DNA of 64,000 bases from Betaproteobacteria bacterium (GTDB lineage: Bacteria > Pseudomonadota > Gammaproteobacteria > Burkholderiales > Casimicrobiaceae). The position numbers and the translations under genes are program-made. Location of the stretch: the NCBI GenBank assembly GCA_013298145.1, contig JAAFJO010000003.1:62001-126000 (forward strand), given 5' to 3'. The number at the start of each line of letters is the position of its first letter. Position 1 is the stretch's first letter. Positions 42,961-52,800 of the stretch are shown here, in pieces. The notes under the pieces are model-generated. The model did no database searches. It was not told the origin of the DNA and saw only the letters and a list, made by a program, of their open reading frames with translations.

Positions 42961-44796
42961 TCAACCGAATAGCACGGTCGCTCCCGTATTCGCGGTCCCC
43001 ACGCGCTCGCGGAAGTTACCGAACATTTCACGTCCCCAGCCTTCATGTTCAAGCTCGTAACGCTCGGCAGAACGTGCGCGAAGTTCTGCATCATCCACGA
43101 GCGCGCGCAACACTCGCCCCTCGCAGTCGAATTCGATCATATCGCCGTCGCGTAACTTCGCGAGCAGGCCGCCATCACTCGCCTCAGGCGTGACGTGAAT
43201 CGCAGCCGGTACTTTGCCTGAGGCGCCCGACATGCGGCCGTCGGTCACAAGTGCGACTTTGTACCCGCGATCAAGTAGCAACGAAAGCGCGGGCGTGAGT
43301 TTGTGCAGCTCTGGCATGCCGCGTGACTTCGGACCTTGGAAGCGCACAACGATGACGCAATCGCGGTTCAACTCACCCGCATTGAACGCGGTGAGCACAT
43401 CGTTTTGTTCGTTGAACACGACTGCGGGGGCACGCACGACGCGATGTTCTTTGGCGACCGCGGAGACCTTTACAACCGCTTGACCGAGATTGCCTTTGAG
43501 CACGTTGATGCCGCCTTCGTGGCTAAATGGATTCTCCGCGCTGCGCAAGACTGTGTCGTCGCCCGATTTTGCGAACGCTGGTTCGAAACTGAGCGGCGCT
43601 CTGTCCGCGCCTACCGACGGCGCGACGCGTTGCGTGTAAGCGCGAAGTCCGTGCCCTACGACCGTGTCGACATCGTCGAACAGTCGCCCAGCATCGAGCA
43701 ATTCGCGGATCAAAAAAGAAGTGCCACCGACGCGATCAAAGTCATTCACATCGGCTTCGCCATTGGGATAAAGTCGTGTCAAGAGCGGCGTTGCACGCGA
43801 GAGCTGATCAATGTCATCCCACGTGAGTTGCCACCCCGCAGCGCGCGCGATCGCCACCCAGTGCATTGTGTGATTCGTCGAGCCGCCCGTCGCTAGCAAA
43901 GTCACAATCGCATTCACGATCACCTTTTCATCGATCCATTCGCCGATGCCGCGACGATCATTTGCTTTCTTGCGCGCCTGTTCCGCGAGCGCCTTGCACG
44001 CCGCGCGCGTCAGCAGTTCGCGGCGCGGATCGTTCGGTTGCACGAATGCCGCGCCGGGCACCATCAGCCCCATCGCTTCCAGCAACATTTGATTGCTGTT
44101 CGCCGTGCCGTAAAACGTGCAAGTGCCGCTCGTGTGGTACGCGGCCATTTCCGATTTCAATAATTCTTCTTGCCCCGCTTTGCCAGCGGCGACCGCTTTA
44201 CGCACTTTCGATTTATCGGTGTTCGAAAGCCCCGTCGGCATCGGCCCGGCAGGAATGAACACCGCCGGCAGATGTCCAAACGAAAGCGCGCCGAGCAAGA
44301 GCCCTGGCACGATCTTGTCGCACACGCCGAGCAAAAACACGCCGTCGTACAAATCATGCGATAGCGCTACGGCCGTTGACATCGCAATCACGTCGCGCGA
44401 GAAGAGGGAAAGCTCCATCCCCGGCTGCCCCTGCGTCACGCCGTCACACATCGCTGGAACGCCGCCTGCGAATTGCGCCACGGCGGCGAATTTGCGCGTT
44501 TCTTCGCGAATGATCTGCGGATAATTTTCAAGCGGCTGATGCGCGGAGAGCACATCGTTGTACGCCGACACAATCGCGAGCATCGGCACTGGCTCCGAGA
44601 CGACGCGTAACTTGTCGCCATTCGGCAGCGATGCGTAACCGTGTGCGAGATTGGTCGCCGCAAGACGATGCCGCAATCGCTCGCGCCGTGCATCTCGCTG
44701 CAGGTGGAGACGTTTGAGATATGCCGCGCGCGAATCAGCGCTGCGCGCCGCAAGATCGGCCGCGACTTTCGCGACGATGGGGTGAATTTGGGTCAT
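42961..44796 (-). CDS. edd: phosphogluconate dehydratase
   Basis: First enzyme of the Entner-Doudoroff pathway, converting 6-phosphogluconate to KDPG, 611 residues as in E. coli. The [4Fe-4S]-enzyme family (IlvD/Edd) landmarks are [62 protein letters not shown] and [25 protein letters not shown]. The start is [10 protein letters not shown] at 44796; a longer reading to 44964 contains no recognisable sequence and crosses the candidate HexR site. A HexR-like operator lies 73 nt upstream. Confidence 0.96.
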   Translation of the reverse strand: MTQIHPIVAKVAADLAARSADSRAAYLKRLHLQRDARRERLRHRLAATNLAHGYASLPNGDKLRVVSEPVPMLAIVSAYNDVLSAHQPLENYPQIIREETRKFAAVAQFAGGVPAMCDGVTQGQPGMELSLFSRDVIAMSTAVALSHDLYDGVFLLGVCDKIVPGLLLGALSFGHLPAVFIPAGPMPTGLSNTDKSKVRKAVAAGKAGQEELLKSEMAAYHTSGTCTFYGTANSNQMLLEAMGLMVPGAAFVQPNDPRRELLTRAACKALAEQARKKANDRRGIGEWIDEKVIVNAIVTLLATGGSTNHTMHWVAIARAAGWQLTWDDIDQLSRATPLLTRLYPNGEADVNDFDRVGGTSFLIRELLDAGRLFDDVDTVVGHGLRAYTQRVAPSVGADRAPLSFEPAFAKSGDDTVLRSAENPFSHEGGINVLKGNLGQAVVKVSAVAKEHRVVRAPAVVFNEQNDVLTAFNAGELNRDCVIVVRFQGPKSRGMPELHKLTPALSLLLDRGYKVALVTDGRMSGASGKVPAAIHVTPEASDGGLLAKLRDGDMIEFDCEGRVLRALVDDAELRARSAERYELEHEGWGREMFGNFRERVGTANTGATVLFG

Positions 44797-45254
44797 GGAC
44801 ACCTGATTGGATTCACTCTTTTGAAGCTCACAATCAGTCAAAAAAACTACGATATTTTGATTTTTGCTTGTATGAAAACTACATGCAACAACGGCGCAAT
44901 GAAATCGAGAAACTCGCTCTGAAAGCTTAGTCATGAGCGACAAACTAAAAACTCGTAAAACCAATATCTAACGGGAGCTAGAGTCGATTCCAATGAATAA
45001 CAAGAATAGAGAAAAACGCTGCCTTGTCTATGCCTAATAAAGTCTATACGCGAAGATGCAATAAGTAGAGCTTGAGAAAACTTGTTCGTGCAACCTGCTT
45101 GACCTACAGAACTACAACGTGCGAGCGGAGTTCAGCCCGCGTTGCCAAATGGCTTGGCTCGGCGTCGCGCCCTACATGCGTTCAACTTGTTCTGCTTGAC
45201 CCCTTCCGCGCGCCCTCGGACAATCCACTTCACGCGCCATATTTGAAGTTTTCC
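44797..45254. other. Divergent intergenic region edd / glycine-rich gene
   Basis: 458 bp, AT-rich near edd. The candidate HexR site (44869-44883) is the only regulatory motif I can place. A weak ORF extends from 45072 into the glycine-rich gene, but its first 61 residues look non-coding. No RNA gene seen. Confidence 0.4.
44869..44883. promoter_or_regulatory. Candidate HexR operator upstream of edd
   Basis: TGTATGAAAACTACA fits the HexR consensus TGTARTWWWAYTACA (as I recall it) at 13 of 15 positions, including both TGTA and TACA ends. HexR represses Entner-Doudoroff genes and is relieved by KDPG, and the site lies 73 nt before edd, so edd is its likely target. Confidence 0.5.
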
Positions 45255-47518
45255 ATGTCTGTTCCCACCATCGCCAGCCACGTCGAACTTGCCCCGATCC
45301 CGCGGAAAACGTTGCCCCACTCCGAGCGCGGTGTTCTCAAGTTGGCGCAAGTTGCGTTGGCCTATTTCTTCGCGTTTTCACCACTTACGTCATTCGCTGC
45401 CAACTTCAACGTGAGCACTGAGGCGGAGCTTTCGGCGGCGCTAGATCCCCGGTCCGTCGATAACAACAACAATCCGCGAACGCCTGGGGCGCAGGACGGT
45501 GACAGTATTACCTTCACTGCAAACATCGCTCTCAGCGCCGATTTGCCGATCGTCCAGCGAAGCATCACCTTCAACGGGAGTAGTCGAACGCTTAACGGCA
45601 GCAATCTCTACCGCGGGTTGTTTGTTCAAAGCGGCACGGTGGAAATTAATGATCTAACCATTAGTGCGGCTAGGGCGCTCGGTGGCAGCGGCGGGAATAG
45701 TGGCGCGGGCGGCGGAGGCGGCGCTGGGTTCGGCGGCGCGTTATTCGTAGCGTCCGCTGCCACTGTTACGGTGCGCAATGTTTTGTTGCTGGGTAACTCC
45801 GCTCAGGGCGGCAACGGAGGGAATGCGGTATCTGGCGCAAGCTCGATGGGTCGCGGTGGCGGCATGGGCGGTAACGGCGGAGCCTCCGGTCAGGGCGGCG
45901 GTACCGTGGGCGGCGGTGGCGGCGGCTTTGGGCGCGGAGCAAACGGCGGTGCTTTCGGTGGCAGCGGGGCAACCGGTATCGCGCTTGGTTTGTTTAGTGG
46001 CGGCACAGGCAGCGGCTTCATGAGCGGCGGCGTCGGAGGGAGTAACGGCGGCGGAGGCGGCAGCGGCGGCACCAGCAACGTTGCTGGCGGCGGCGGTGGT
46101 GGTGGCGGCATCGGCGGCTCTGCCGGTCTCGGAACCATCGGTGGGTTTGGTGGCTTCGGTGGAGGTGGCGGCGGCGGCGGAGGTGACGGCGGTTTCGGCG
46201 GCGGCGGCGGTGGCGGCGGAGGGCTGGGTATTGGCTTTGCGCGTCGGGGTGGTTTCGGTGGAGGTGGCGGGTCGTCTGGAGGCGGTGGCGGCGTCGGTCC
46301 GAGCGGGTTTGGCGGTGGCGCTGGCGGCGGTGGACCCGGCGGCGGCGGCGCGGGCATGGGCGGCGGCGTCTTTGTGATGAACGGAGGCACACTGGCTATC
46401 GCCGGTACTTTCACGGTCGAAGGCAATGTCGTGCAGGCCGGCGGTTCCGGCATCGGGTTTAACTTCGGCGGAAGCGGCTCTGCCCTCGGAGGGGGGTTCT
46501 TTTGCAGGGCAACGGTGCCATCACCTTTGCGCCGGCCGCGCAGCTTACGCAGACCATTTTGGATGCGATCGCGGATCAGAGCGGCTCCGGTGGGACCGGC
46601 GGCGACGCAGGAAGCTACAGTCTCGTCAAAAACGGTCTGGGCGCGCTCGAACTTGGCGGTGACAACACCTTCAGTGGGAACGCGAGTGAAGTGACGGATG
46701 GAACACTGAGGATCAGTCATCCAACGGGCTTAGGGCTGGGTAGTTGGACAAATCGCGCAACGCTTGAGCTTCGCTCCGCGAGTTTTCCGCTGGTCATCGG
46801 CGCGACCGCTGAGCGAAGCCCCGCCAACTTCACACAAAGCGCAAACGGTGTCCTGAAGATGCGGATTACCGGTAGTAATTGCGAACATGATCGATTGAAC
46901 GCAAGAACCAATCTCGCGCTGGCCGGGACACTTGTTGTGAATGTGAGCGGAGGCTGTCGACTAAATAGCGGGAAAAGTTTCACGCTCATGTCGGCCAACA
47001 TGGGCGCTGGTGTGCCCAGTGTTGGCACGCGCAACGGAACTTTTGCCAACGTGGTGGTGATCGGCATGCCGGCTGCAAGAACGCTGAGTGTGAGCTACAC
47101 CGCCACATCGGTGGTGTTGACTGAAGCCGCGGGTGCAAGCGCTCGTGTGCTCAACATTGACAACAGCGATCCAGCCACGATCTACGATCCCGCCACTGAC
47201 GGAGTGCTTTTGCTTCGCTATTTGCTTGGGTATCGTGGGCTCCCGTTAGTGAACAGCGCCGTGGGAATCGGGACTGACATTCGGAACGCAACGCAAATTG
47301 AAGCCCACCTTGCGACGACGCTGAGTCTCTTGGATGTTGATGGCGATGGCCAAACGCTTGCGATGAGCGACGGAGTAATGATTCTGCGTCGGCTGTTGAC
47401 CCCGAACGCTGCCCTGAGCGACCCGGTCGCGATGAGCGCAATTACCGCGAACGCAAAACGTGGCGTGCGAACTGACGCTGAGATCGTGAGCGCGATTGAT
47501 GTGTTGAAGCCTAATTAA
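45255..47518 (+). pseudogene. glycine-rich secreted protein with autotransporter-type repeat and dockerin-like end, interrupted by a frameshift
   Basis: Extended signal peptide around residues 30-50 (VLKLAQVALAYFFAFSPLTSFAA) precedes a region ANFNVSTEAELSAAL, then about 250 residues of Gly/Phe-rich sequence. In the frame starting at 45255 the text becomes meaningless after LGGGFF near 46500; the next frame continues with LQGNGAITFAPAAQ from 46502 to the stop at 47518. Adding one T to the TTCTTTTGC run would join the two. After the join come a PATR-like motif LVKNGLGALELGGDNTFSG and a C-terminal dockerin-like repeat pair, NIDNSDPATIYDPATDGVLLLRYLLG and LLDVDGDGQTLAMSDGVMILRRLL. The frameshift could be real, phase-variable, or a sequence error. 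Confidence 0.7.
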
Positions 47519-47764
47519 GGCACAACGATTAAGTTTGATGTTCGCTTGTTCTTCGACAAGCTGACCACAAACGGGAAAAGTAAAAACTTCTTCGTGCCGG
47601 CTCATTAGTGCTGGTGTAATTTCCCGAGCACTGTCGGCACGGCACGCCTGCTGGTTCCGAAAAGCCGACTACCCGTCGCTAACTCGCGCTATATTGCCCT
47701 ACGAAACACGGCGGTGAGACGTATGGAGCGTGCACTGTTGGCAGACAAATACGGGGGATCAGGC

Positions 47765-49999
47765 ATGTCAGGCTATCGAATCGTCGCGCTGCTTTTAATC
47801 GCGGCGGGACTCACGCTCGTACCGTGGTACGCGCTCCAGGGATCGTTTTTCGAGTTCAAGTGGCTCGCAAGTTTCAGCGGCAAAGATCAGGCATCTGCGC
47901 TGCTTCAAGTTGCCAAACACGGTAAGAGCTGGCTCATTCTTTTGCCGGTATTGCTACTGAGTGCAGCCGGCGTACTCGCCAAGCCTGTAAACGCAGCAAC
48001 GGCTGAGGAAGGTGCGGTGCGCACGTGGGCGCGTATGGTTGTTTTCCTCGGGGCTGTGGGCGCGCTCTACGTACTCGCGCAAGGCTTTGCGATTGGTCCG
48101 CTTGGATACAACTTCGCCTTCCTCACGGCGACGATGCCAGAAATTTCGGGCGGGCAGTTCGGCATGGGCGCAGGTGCGCTGCTGGTGACCTTCGGCTTTT
48201 TAATGATTTGCGCCGATGGCATCGCGAGCATGGGTTACTTCCGGGGTGATCGATTTGTATCGTGCGCACTCTTGATGGTCACCTCACTCGTCGCGATGTT
48301 TGTGTTTTTTCCGGTGGTGCGTGTTTTGTATGAAGGCTTTGTCGATGCAGACCGCAATCTTTCGCTAGGCGCGCTCTGGACACGGTTTGCGCAGCCGAAG
48401 CTCTGGGCGCTTTCTTGGAGTTGCCTGTGGGGCGGCAGCGGATGTGGGGTGGCGTGGAATACGCTTTGGCTAGCTCTACTCTGCGCGGCAGGGACGACAT
48501 TCTTAGGGCTACTGCTCGCGTTGTTGGTAACGCGCTCAAACTTCCGCGCGAAGAAAGCGCTACGTTTGCTGACGGTTCTGCCGATCATCACGCCGCCATT
48601 CGTAGTGGGGCTTGCGTTAATTCTGTTGTTTGGGCGGTCGGGCGCGGTCAACGATTTCCTCTACTGGGCGTTCGATATTCCGCCGACGCGCTGGATCTAT
48701 GGCTTGCCAGGCGTCTTACTTGCACAGCTCTTCGCATTCACGCCGGTCGCGTTTCTCGTGTTAATCGGGGTGGTTGAAGGCGTTAGTCCGCAGCTTGAAG
48801 AGGCGAGCCAGTCATTGCACGCAAGTCGGTGGCAAACGTTTCGGCATGTGACACTGCCGTTGATGGCGCCCGGGCTTGCTAATGCGTTTTTAGTCGGCTT
48901 CATTGAATCCATCGCAGACTTTGGAAATCCCATCTTGTTGGGCGGCGGATTTGGCGTGATGTCGACCGAAATTTATTTTGCAATTGTTGGCGCGCAGCTT
49001 GATCAAGGCAAAGCGGCGGTTTACTCGCTCATCTTGTTGTCGTTCGCATTGATGGCGTTTTGGCTCCAGAGGAGAGCCACAGCGAAGAAAAGCTTTGTTA
49101 CTGTGTCAGGCAAGGGCGACACCGGTTTGCCAAGCCCGCTACCCGACGGGGTGCGGCGTACCGCTTATATCGTGGGGCTTCCTTGGCTTGCGCTAACCGT
49201 TGTGCTCTACGGCATCAGCATCGTCGGCGCGTTTGTGAAGACATGGGGGCGCGACTACACCCCGACGCTTGAGCATTTCGCGAAGGGCTTCTCGATTGAG
49301 CAAACAGTCAATGGGCTGCAATTCACAGGCGCTGCATGGCATTCGCTCTTCAACACGGTTCAGTTTGCGCTAGTTGCTGCACCGCTCACCGCGACCATTG
49401 GGATTCTCTCCGCGTATCTGATCGCGCGAACGACGTTTAAGGGGCAGCGCGTGTTCGAGTTCCTGACGCTGCTTTCCTTCGCGATACCGGGAACTGTGAT
49501 TGGCGTTGCCTACATCTTCGCGTTCAATGTGCCACCGATTGAGATCACCGGAACCGGGCTCATCATCGTGCTTTGTTTCGTGTTCAGAAACCTGCCGGTC
49601 GGTGTTCGTGGCGGTATCGCGGCTTTTTCGCAACTGGACAAGTCCCTTGACGAGGCAAGCACGACGCTCGGCGCAAAAGGTGCGACAACCTTCCGTCGTG
49701 TGCTGTTGCCGCTGCTGAAGCCTGCGGTAATCGGGGCGTTGATCTATGGCTTTGTGCGGTCGATGACGACGGTGAGCGCGATCATCTTTTTGGTCTCTGG
49801 CGATACCGAACTCGCCACCACTTACATCCTCGGACGGGTCGGTAACGGCGATTACGGTGTAGCCATTGCCTACAGCGCGGTGCTCATTCTCATTATGGTC
49901 GTCGCAATCGTGTTCGTGCAATGGCTTGTCGGCACACGAAAGCTCGGGCGACGCACGACGCAAGCGCAAGGGGTCACGGCGGTTGCTGCGGTGGGCTAG
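47765..49999 (+). CDS. ABC transporter permease, iron(III)/AfuB-FbpB type
   Basis: Inner-membrane permease of 744 residues containing two fused permease halves. Each half has the EAA-type loop that contacts the ATPase: LEEASQSLHASRWQTFRHVTLPL around residue 365 and LDEASTTLGAKGATTFRRVLLPL around residue 635, both read here as EA(S)xxxGAxxxxxFxxVxLPL. About 200 N-terminal residues with additional hydrophobic segments extend the usual FbpB core, as in the AfuB type. GGGGGA precedes the ATG at 47765; the upstream reading from 47714 is unlikely. The ATPase gene follows after 34 nt. The ligand could be ferric iron, but the nearby binding proteins are of a different class. Confidence 0.88.
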   Translation: MSGYRIVALLLIAAGLTLVPWYALQGSFFEFKWLASFSGKDQASALLQVAKHGKSWLILLPVLLLSAAGVLAKPVNAATAEEGAVRTWARMVVFLGAVGALYVLAQGFAIGPLGYNFAFLTATMPEISGGQFGMGAGALLVTFGFLMICADGIASMGYFRGDRFVSCALLMVTSLVAMFVFFPVVRVLYEGFVDADRNLSLGALWTRFAQPKLWALSWSCLWGGSGCGVAWNTLWLALLCAAGTTFLGLLLALLVTRSNFRAKKALRLLTVLPIITPPFVVGLALILLFGRSGAVNDFLYWAFDIPPTRWIYGLPGVLLAQLFAFTPVAFLVLIGVVEGVSPQLEEASQSLHASRWQTFRHVTLPLMAPGLANAFLVGFIESIADFGNPILLGGGFGVMSTEIYFAIVGAQLDQGKAAVYSLILLSFALMAFWLQRRATAKKSFVTVSGKGDTGLPSPLPDGVRRTAYIVGLPWLALTVVLYGISIVGAFVKTWGRDYTPTLEHFAKGFSIEQTVNGLQFTGAAWHSLFNTVQFALVAAPLTATIGILSAYLIARTTFKGQRVFEFLTLLSFAIPGTVIGVAYIFAFNVPPIEITGTGLIIVLCFVFRNLPVGVRGGIAAFSQLDKSLDEASTTLGAKGATTFRRVLLPLLKPAVIGALIYGFVRSMTTVSAIIFLVSGDTELATTYILGRVGNGDYGVAIAYSAVLILIMVVAIVFVQWLVGTRKLGRRTTQAQGVTAVAAVG

Positions 50000-50033
50000 C
50001 AATCCCACACCTACGAATTCTTAGAGAGAAGAC

Positions 50034-51101
50034 ATGATGAAAGATACGAAGAAGGGCACATTGGAATTTATCAATGTGGTGAAGGATTACGGGACCGGCG
50101 AGCCAGCAGTGAAGGGCGTCTCCTTTCGTATAGAAGACGGCGAACTGGTCACATTGCTCGGCCCCTCTGGCTGCGGCAAGACCACGACGCTTCGCATGGT
50201 GGCGGGCCTGGAGCTTCCTACAAAAGGGCAAATCCTCCTCGGCGGCCGAGATGTGACCGCTGAGTCGGCATCGCAGAGAAACGTATCGCTCGTGTTCCAG
50301 AGCTACGCCCTTTTCCCGCACTTGAGCGTTGAAGAAAATGTGGGCTATGGCCCCATGGTGCAAGGCATGGCGAAACCGCAGGCTGCCGCGAAGGTCGCCG
50401 ATGCGTTGAAGCTAATCGGCCTGGATGGTTACGAGAAGCGCCTACCGTCTGAGCTTTCTGGTGGGCAGCAACAACGTGTTGCAATTGCGCGCGCACTTGT
50501 GCTTGAGCCCGCAGTGTTGCTCTTCGATGAGCCGCTCTCCAATCTTGATACCAAGCTGCGTCGCCACGTTCGCGAGGAAATTCGTGAGCTACAACAACGC
50601 CTCGCAATCACGTGCGTCTACGTGACCCATGACCGCGAGGAGGCGATGGCGGTGTCGGATCACATCATCGTGATGGACAAAGGGCTTATCGCTGAGGCAG
50701 GTAGCCCAAGCCAGCTTTTCTTCGAGCCGCGAACTGCATTCGTGGCGGACTTTCTGTCGGAGGCAAACGTCCTCGACGTTACGGTCGTTGCCTCGGATGC
50801 GACCTCTTGCAAAGTACAGCTTGGCGCTACTACCTTAAGCGTCAACGGGCCAGCCCCGCTCGGCGCAGCAAAACTCGGGATTAGGCCAGACTCGTTCGAG
50901 CTACCCACCGGCACCGACGTTCGGCCACGGATCATCGCGACGATCACGAAATCAGCGTTTGTAGGCAAGGGGATCGAGCTCGTTGCTGATATCGGCGGTC
51001 AAGCGGTATTTGTGTACCTCCCGAGGGCCAAGGCGCGCTACGTTGCAGGCACGCCGCTGGAGCTGGTGCTTTCTGAGGCCGAGCTTCGCATTCTGAGCTA
51101 G
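50034..51101 (+). CDS. ABC transporter ATP-binding protein
   Basis: Cytoplasmic ATPase of 355 residues, partner of the permease 34 nt upstream. Walker A is LLGPSGCGKTTTLRMVAGLE near residue 45, the Q-loop is FQSYALFPHL, the signature loop LSGGQQQRVAIARALVLEP and Walker B VLLFDEPLSNLDTKLR. The C-terminal 100 residues form a TOBE-type regulatory domain (LGAAKLGIRPDSFELP). FbpC/PotA-type importers share this layout, so iron or a similar substrate is possible. Confidence 0.92.
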   Translation: MMKDTKKGTLEFINVVKDYGTGEPAVKGVSFRIEDGELVTLLGPSGCGKTTTLRMVAGLELPTKGQILLGGRDVTAESASQRNVSLVFQSYALFPHLSVEENVGYGPMVQGMAKPQAAAKVADALKLIGLDGYEKRLPSELSGGQQQRVAIARALVLEPAVLLFDEPLSNLDTKLRRHVREEIRELQQRLAITCVYVTHDREEAMAVSDHIIVMDKGLIAEAGSPSQLFFEPRTAFVADFLSEANVLDVTVVASDATSCKVQLGATTLSVNGPAPLGAAKLGIRPDSFELPTGTDVRPRIIATITKSAFVGKGIELVADIGGQAVFVYLPRAKARYVAGTPLELVLSEAELRILS

Positions 51102-51493
51102 GACCGGTGTAGGCCCTCAGGTTTAATGCGACGCGACACTGAGGCCTGGCCGTCGCCTTGGCTTTGGGAGGCGCACGACCAGTACGCTTTTGCCGCGCCT
51201 CGCAAATAGACCCATTGAAAGCTCGGGGCGATGGCGAGCTGCCAGTGACTCAGTGGCTGACGATTTTTGCCACTGAGCGTCGACGTTTTACGTCGTTTCG
51301 TGAGATTCTTCGGGTCTCATTTGGGTGCTTTTTTCTTGCCTTGACGACTTCAGGTTGCATTGGCACCGGGTTCGCGGGCGTTTTGCTCCCCAATCAACTC
51401 TTTTTCGCGACGATACCTATCACTTTTGACAGGCTTCATGCCGTCGGCATGCGACTTGCACGCCTAGGCACTAACTCACATTTAAGGTAACTC
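51102..51493. other. Intergenic stretch between ABC ATPase and first binding protein
   Basis: 392 bp. GGCCCTCAG and CTGAGGCC near 51112-51150 form a weak stem without a T-run. A reading at 51158-51490 contains SFGCFFLALTTSGCIGTG, which looks like a lipoprotein leader, but it has no start codon near enough. I see nothing else that I can support. Confidence 0.35.
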
Positions 51494-52615
51494 ATGCGAT
51501 CGCTCCTACGACACTTCGGCCTATGGGTGACCCCGACGCTCTTTAGCGTTTTGTCGCTCGCCGTCAGCGCTCAGGAGATCGTGCTGGGTCAATCGGCTGC
51601 AATCTCGGGGCCTGCGCAAGAGTTAGGTAAAGAGATGCGATTGGGCGCATCCCTCTACTTTGAGCGCGTGAACGCCGACGGCGGCGTGCGCGGGAAAAGA
51701 GTCGTTCTGCGTACGATGGATGACGGCTATGAAGCGGATCGTGCGGCAGCCAATACGCAAAAAATGGTGGCGGACGGCGACATTCACGCGTTTTTTGGCT
51801 ACGTAGGTACGCCGACATCGTTGCCCTCGCTCAAGATCGCCACCGAGGCCCGCATCCCGTTTTTTGGCGCTTTCACCGGGGCGCAAGCCCTACGCGATCC
51901 ATTCAATCGTTATGTTTTTAACGTACGAGCAAGCTATTTTGATGAGACAGAGGCGATTGTTCGCCAGATGACTCAGAGTGGCGCAACGAAAATTGCCGTG
52001 TTCTATCAGAACGATTCGTATGGGCAAGCCGGCCTAGCGGGCGTCGAACGGGCACTGCTTAAGCGTGACCTGAAAGTATTTGCCAGGGGCACAGTTGAGC
52101 GCAACTCAATCGATGTGAAAGCTGCCGTTGACGCGATGTTTGCCGTAAAACCTGAGGTGATTGTGATGATCAGCGCCTACAGTTCATGTGCTGAATTCAT
52201 AAAGCAGGCGAAAGCGCGCGGTATCGCGACGCAGTTCGTGAACGTCTCATTCGTTGGCACCCATGCGCTGGCGAAGGCCTTAGGGCCAGCGGCAGATGGA
52301 GTGCTTATATCGCAAGTCATGCCTCCGCCAACGGCGAAGAAATACGCCATTGTCCGGGAATACTTGACTGCAATCGAAGCGGCGAAAGTGGAGCCTTCGT
52401 ACACGAGCCTGGAAGGCTTTGTTGCCGCGAAAATTATGGTGGAAGCGCTCAAACGAGGCGGCGACGCATCTCGCGAAGCGCTCGTCAAGGCTCTGGAGTC
52501 GATGCGAAACTACGATGTGGGTGGGTTAAACATTTCATTTAGCCCGGAAAACCACAACGCCTCCAAGTTCGTTGAACTTACTGTTTTGGGGCGCGATGGC
52601 AAAGTGCGCTACTAG
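51494..52615 (+). CDS. branched-chain amino-acid-type ABC substrate-binding protein (first of tandem pair)
   Basis: Periplasmic type I binding protein of the LivJ/LivK family, 373 residues with a signal peptide ending SLAVSAQ. Landmarks are QEIVLGQSAAISGPAQELGKEMRLG, FGYVGTPTSLPSLKIATEARIPFFGAFTGAQALRDPFNRYVFNVRASYFDET split across short segments, and VFYQNDSYGQAGLAGV. The ligand could be an amino acid, amide or aromatic acid. It is followed by a close paralogue. No LivHMGF permease genes are adjacent; the nearest transporter is the iron-type ABC system upstream. Confidence 0.88.
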   Translation: MRSLLRHFGLWVTPTLFSVLSLAVSAQEIVLGQSAAISGPAQELGKEMRLGASLYFERVNADGGVRGKRVVLRTMDDGYEADRAAANTQKMVADGDIHAFFGYVGTPTSLPSLKIATEARIPFFGAFTGAQALRDPFNRYVFNVRASYFDETEAIVRQMTQSGATKIAVFYQNDSYGQAGLAGVERALLKRDLKVFARGTVERNSIDVKAAVDAMFAVKPEVIVMISAYSSCAEFIKQAKARGIATQFVNVSFVGTHALAKALGPAADGVLISQVMPPPTAKKYAIVREYLTAIEAAKVEPSYTSLEGFVAAKIMVEALKRGGDASREALVKALESMRNYDVGGLNISFSPENHNASKFVELTVLGRDGKVRY

Positions 52616-52800
52616 CGGGGACAGGCGCGCAAAGGCATGCCTACGCGCAGTTTAGGTGCTCTGCGGCGCGAGCGACTTCGTGTCCGAGATCGGTGCGCGT
52701 TGAAGCGAATGCAATCGTAATCTGACACAAGAGCAAGTTTGCTAGACGCTGACGAGCAGCGAGTGTCGTTTTTTTTATAGTGATGATCGGGTGGTTTGAG

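Noticed and set aside
44797..44964. N-terminal extension of edd
   Set aside because: It contains AT-rich sequence including the candidate HexR site and no family-like residues; the ATG at 44796 fits the family.
45072..45254. Extension of the glycine-rich gene upstream
   Set aside because: The first 61 residues lack a signal peptide and look random; the ATG at 45255 is followed by a long leader typical of secreted proteins.
45890..46720. Long Pro-rich minus-strand reading opposite the glycine-rich gene
   Set aside because: Its proline and basic repeats are the direct complement of GGC/GGT glycine codons; no start context and no homology-like features.
47530..47580. Fragment CTTGTTCTTCGACAAGCTGACC as a dispersed repeat
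   Set aside because: It resembles the widespread TTCGACAAGCTCA repeat but only one partial copy with a weak match at 24618 is present, so I could not support a feature.
51158..51490. Possible small lipoprotein (SFGCFFLALTTSGC)
   Set aside because: The leader-like segment is internal, the only upstream start is a TTG without ribosome site, and the rest is not protein-like.
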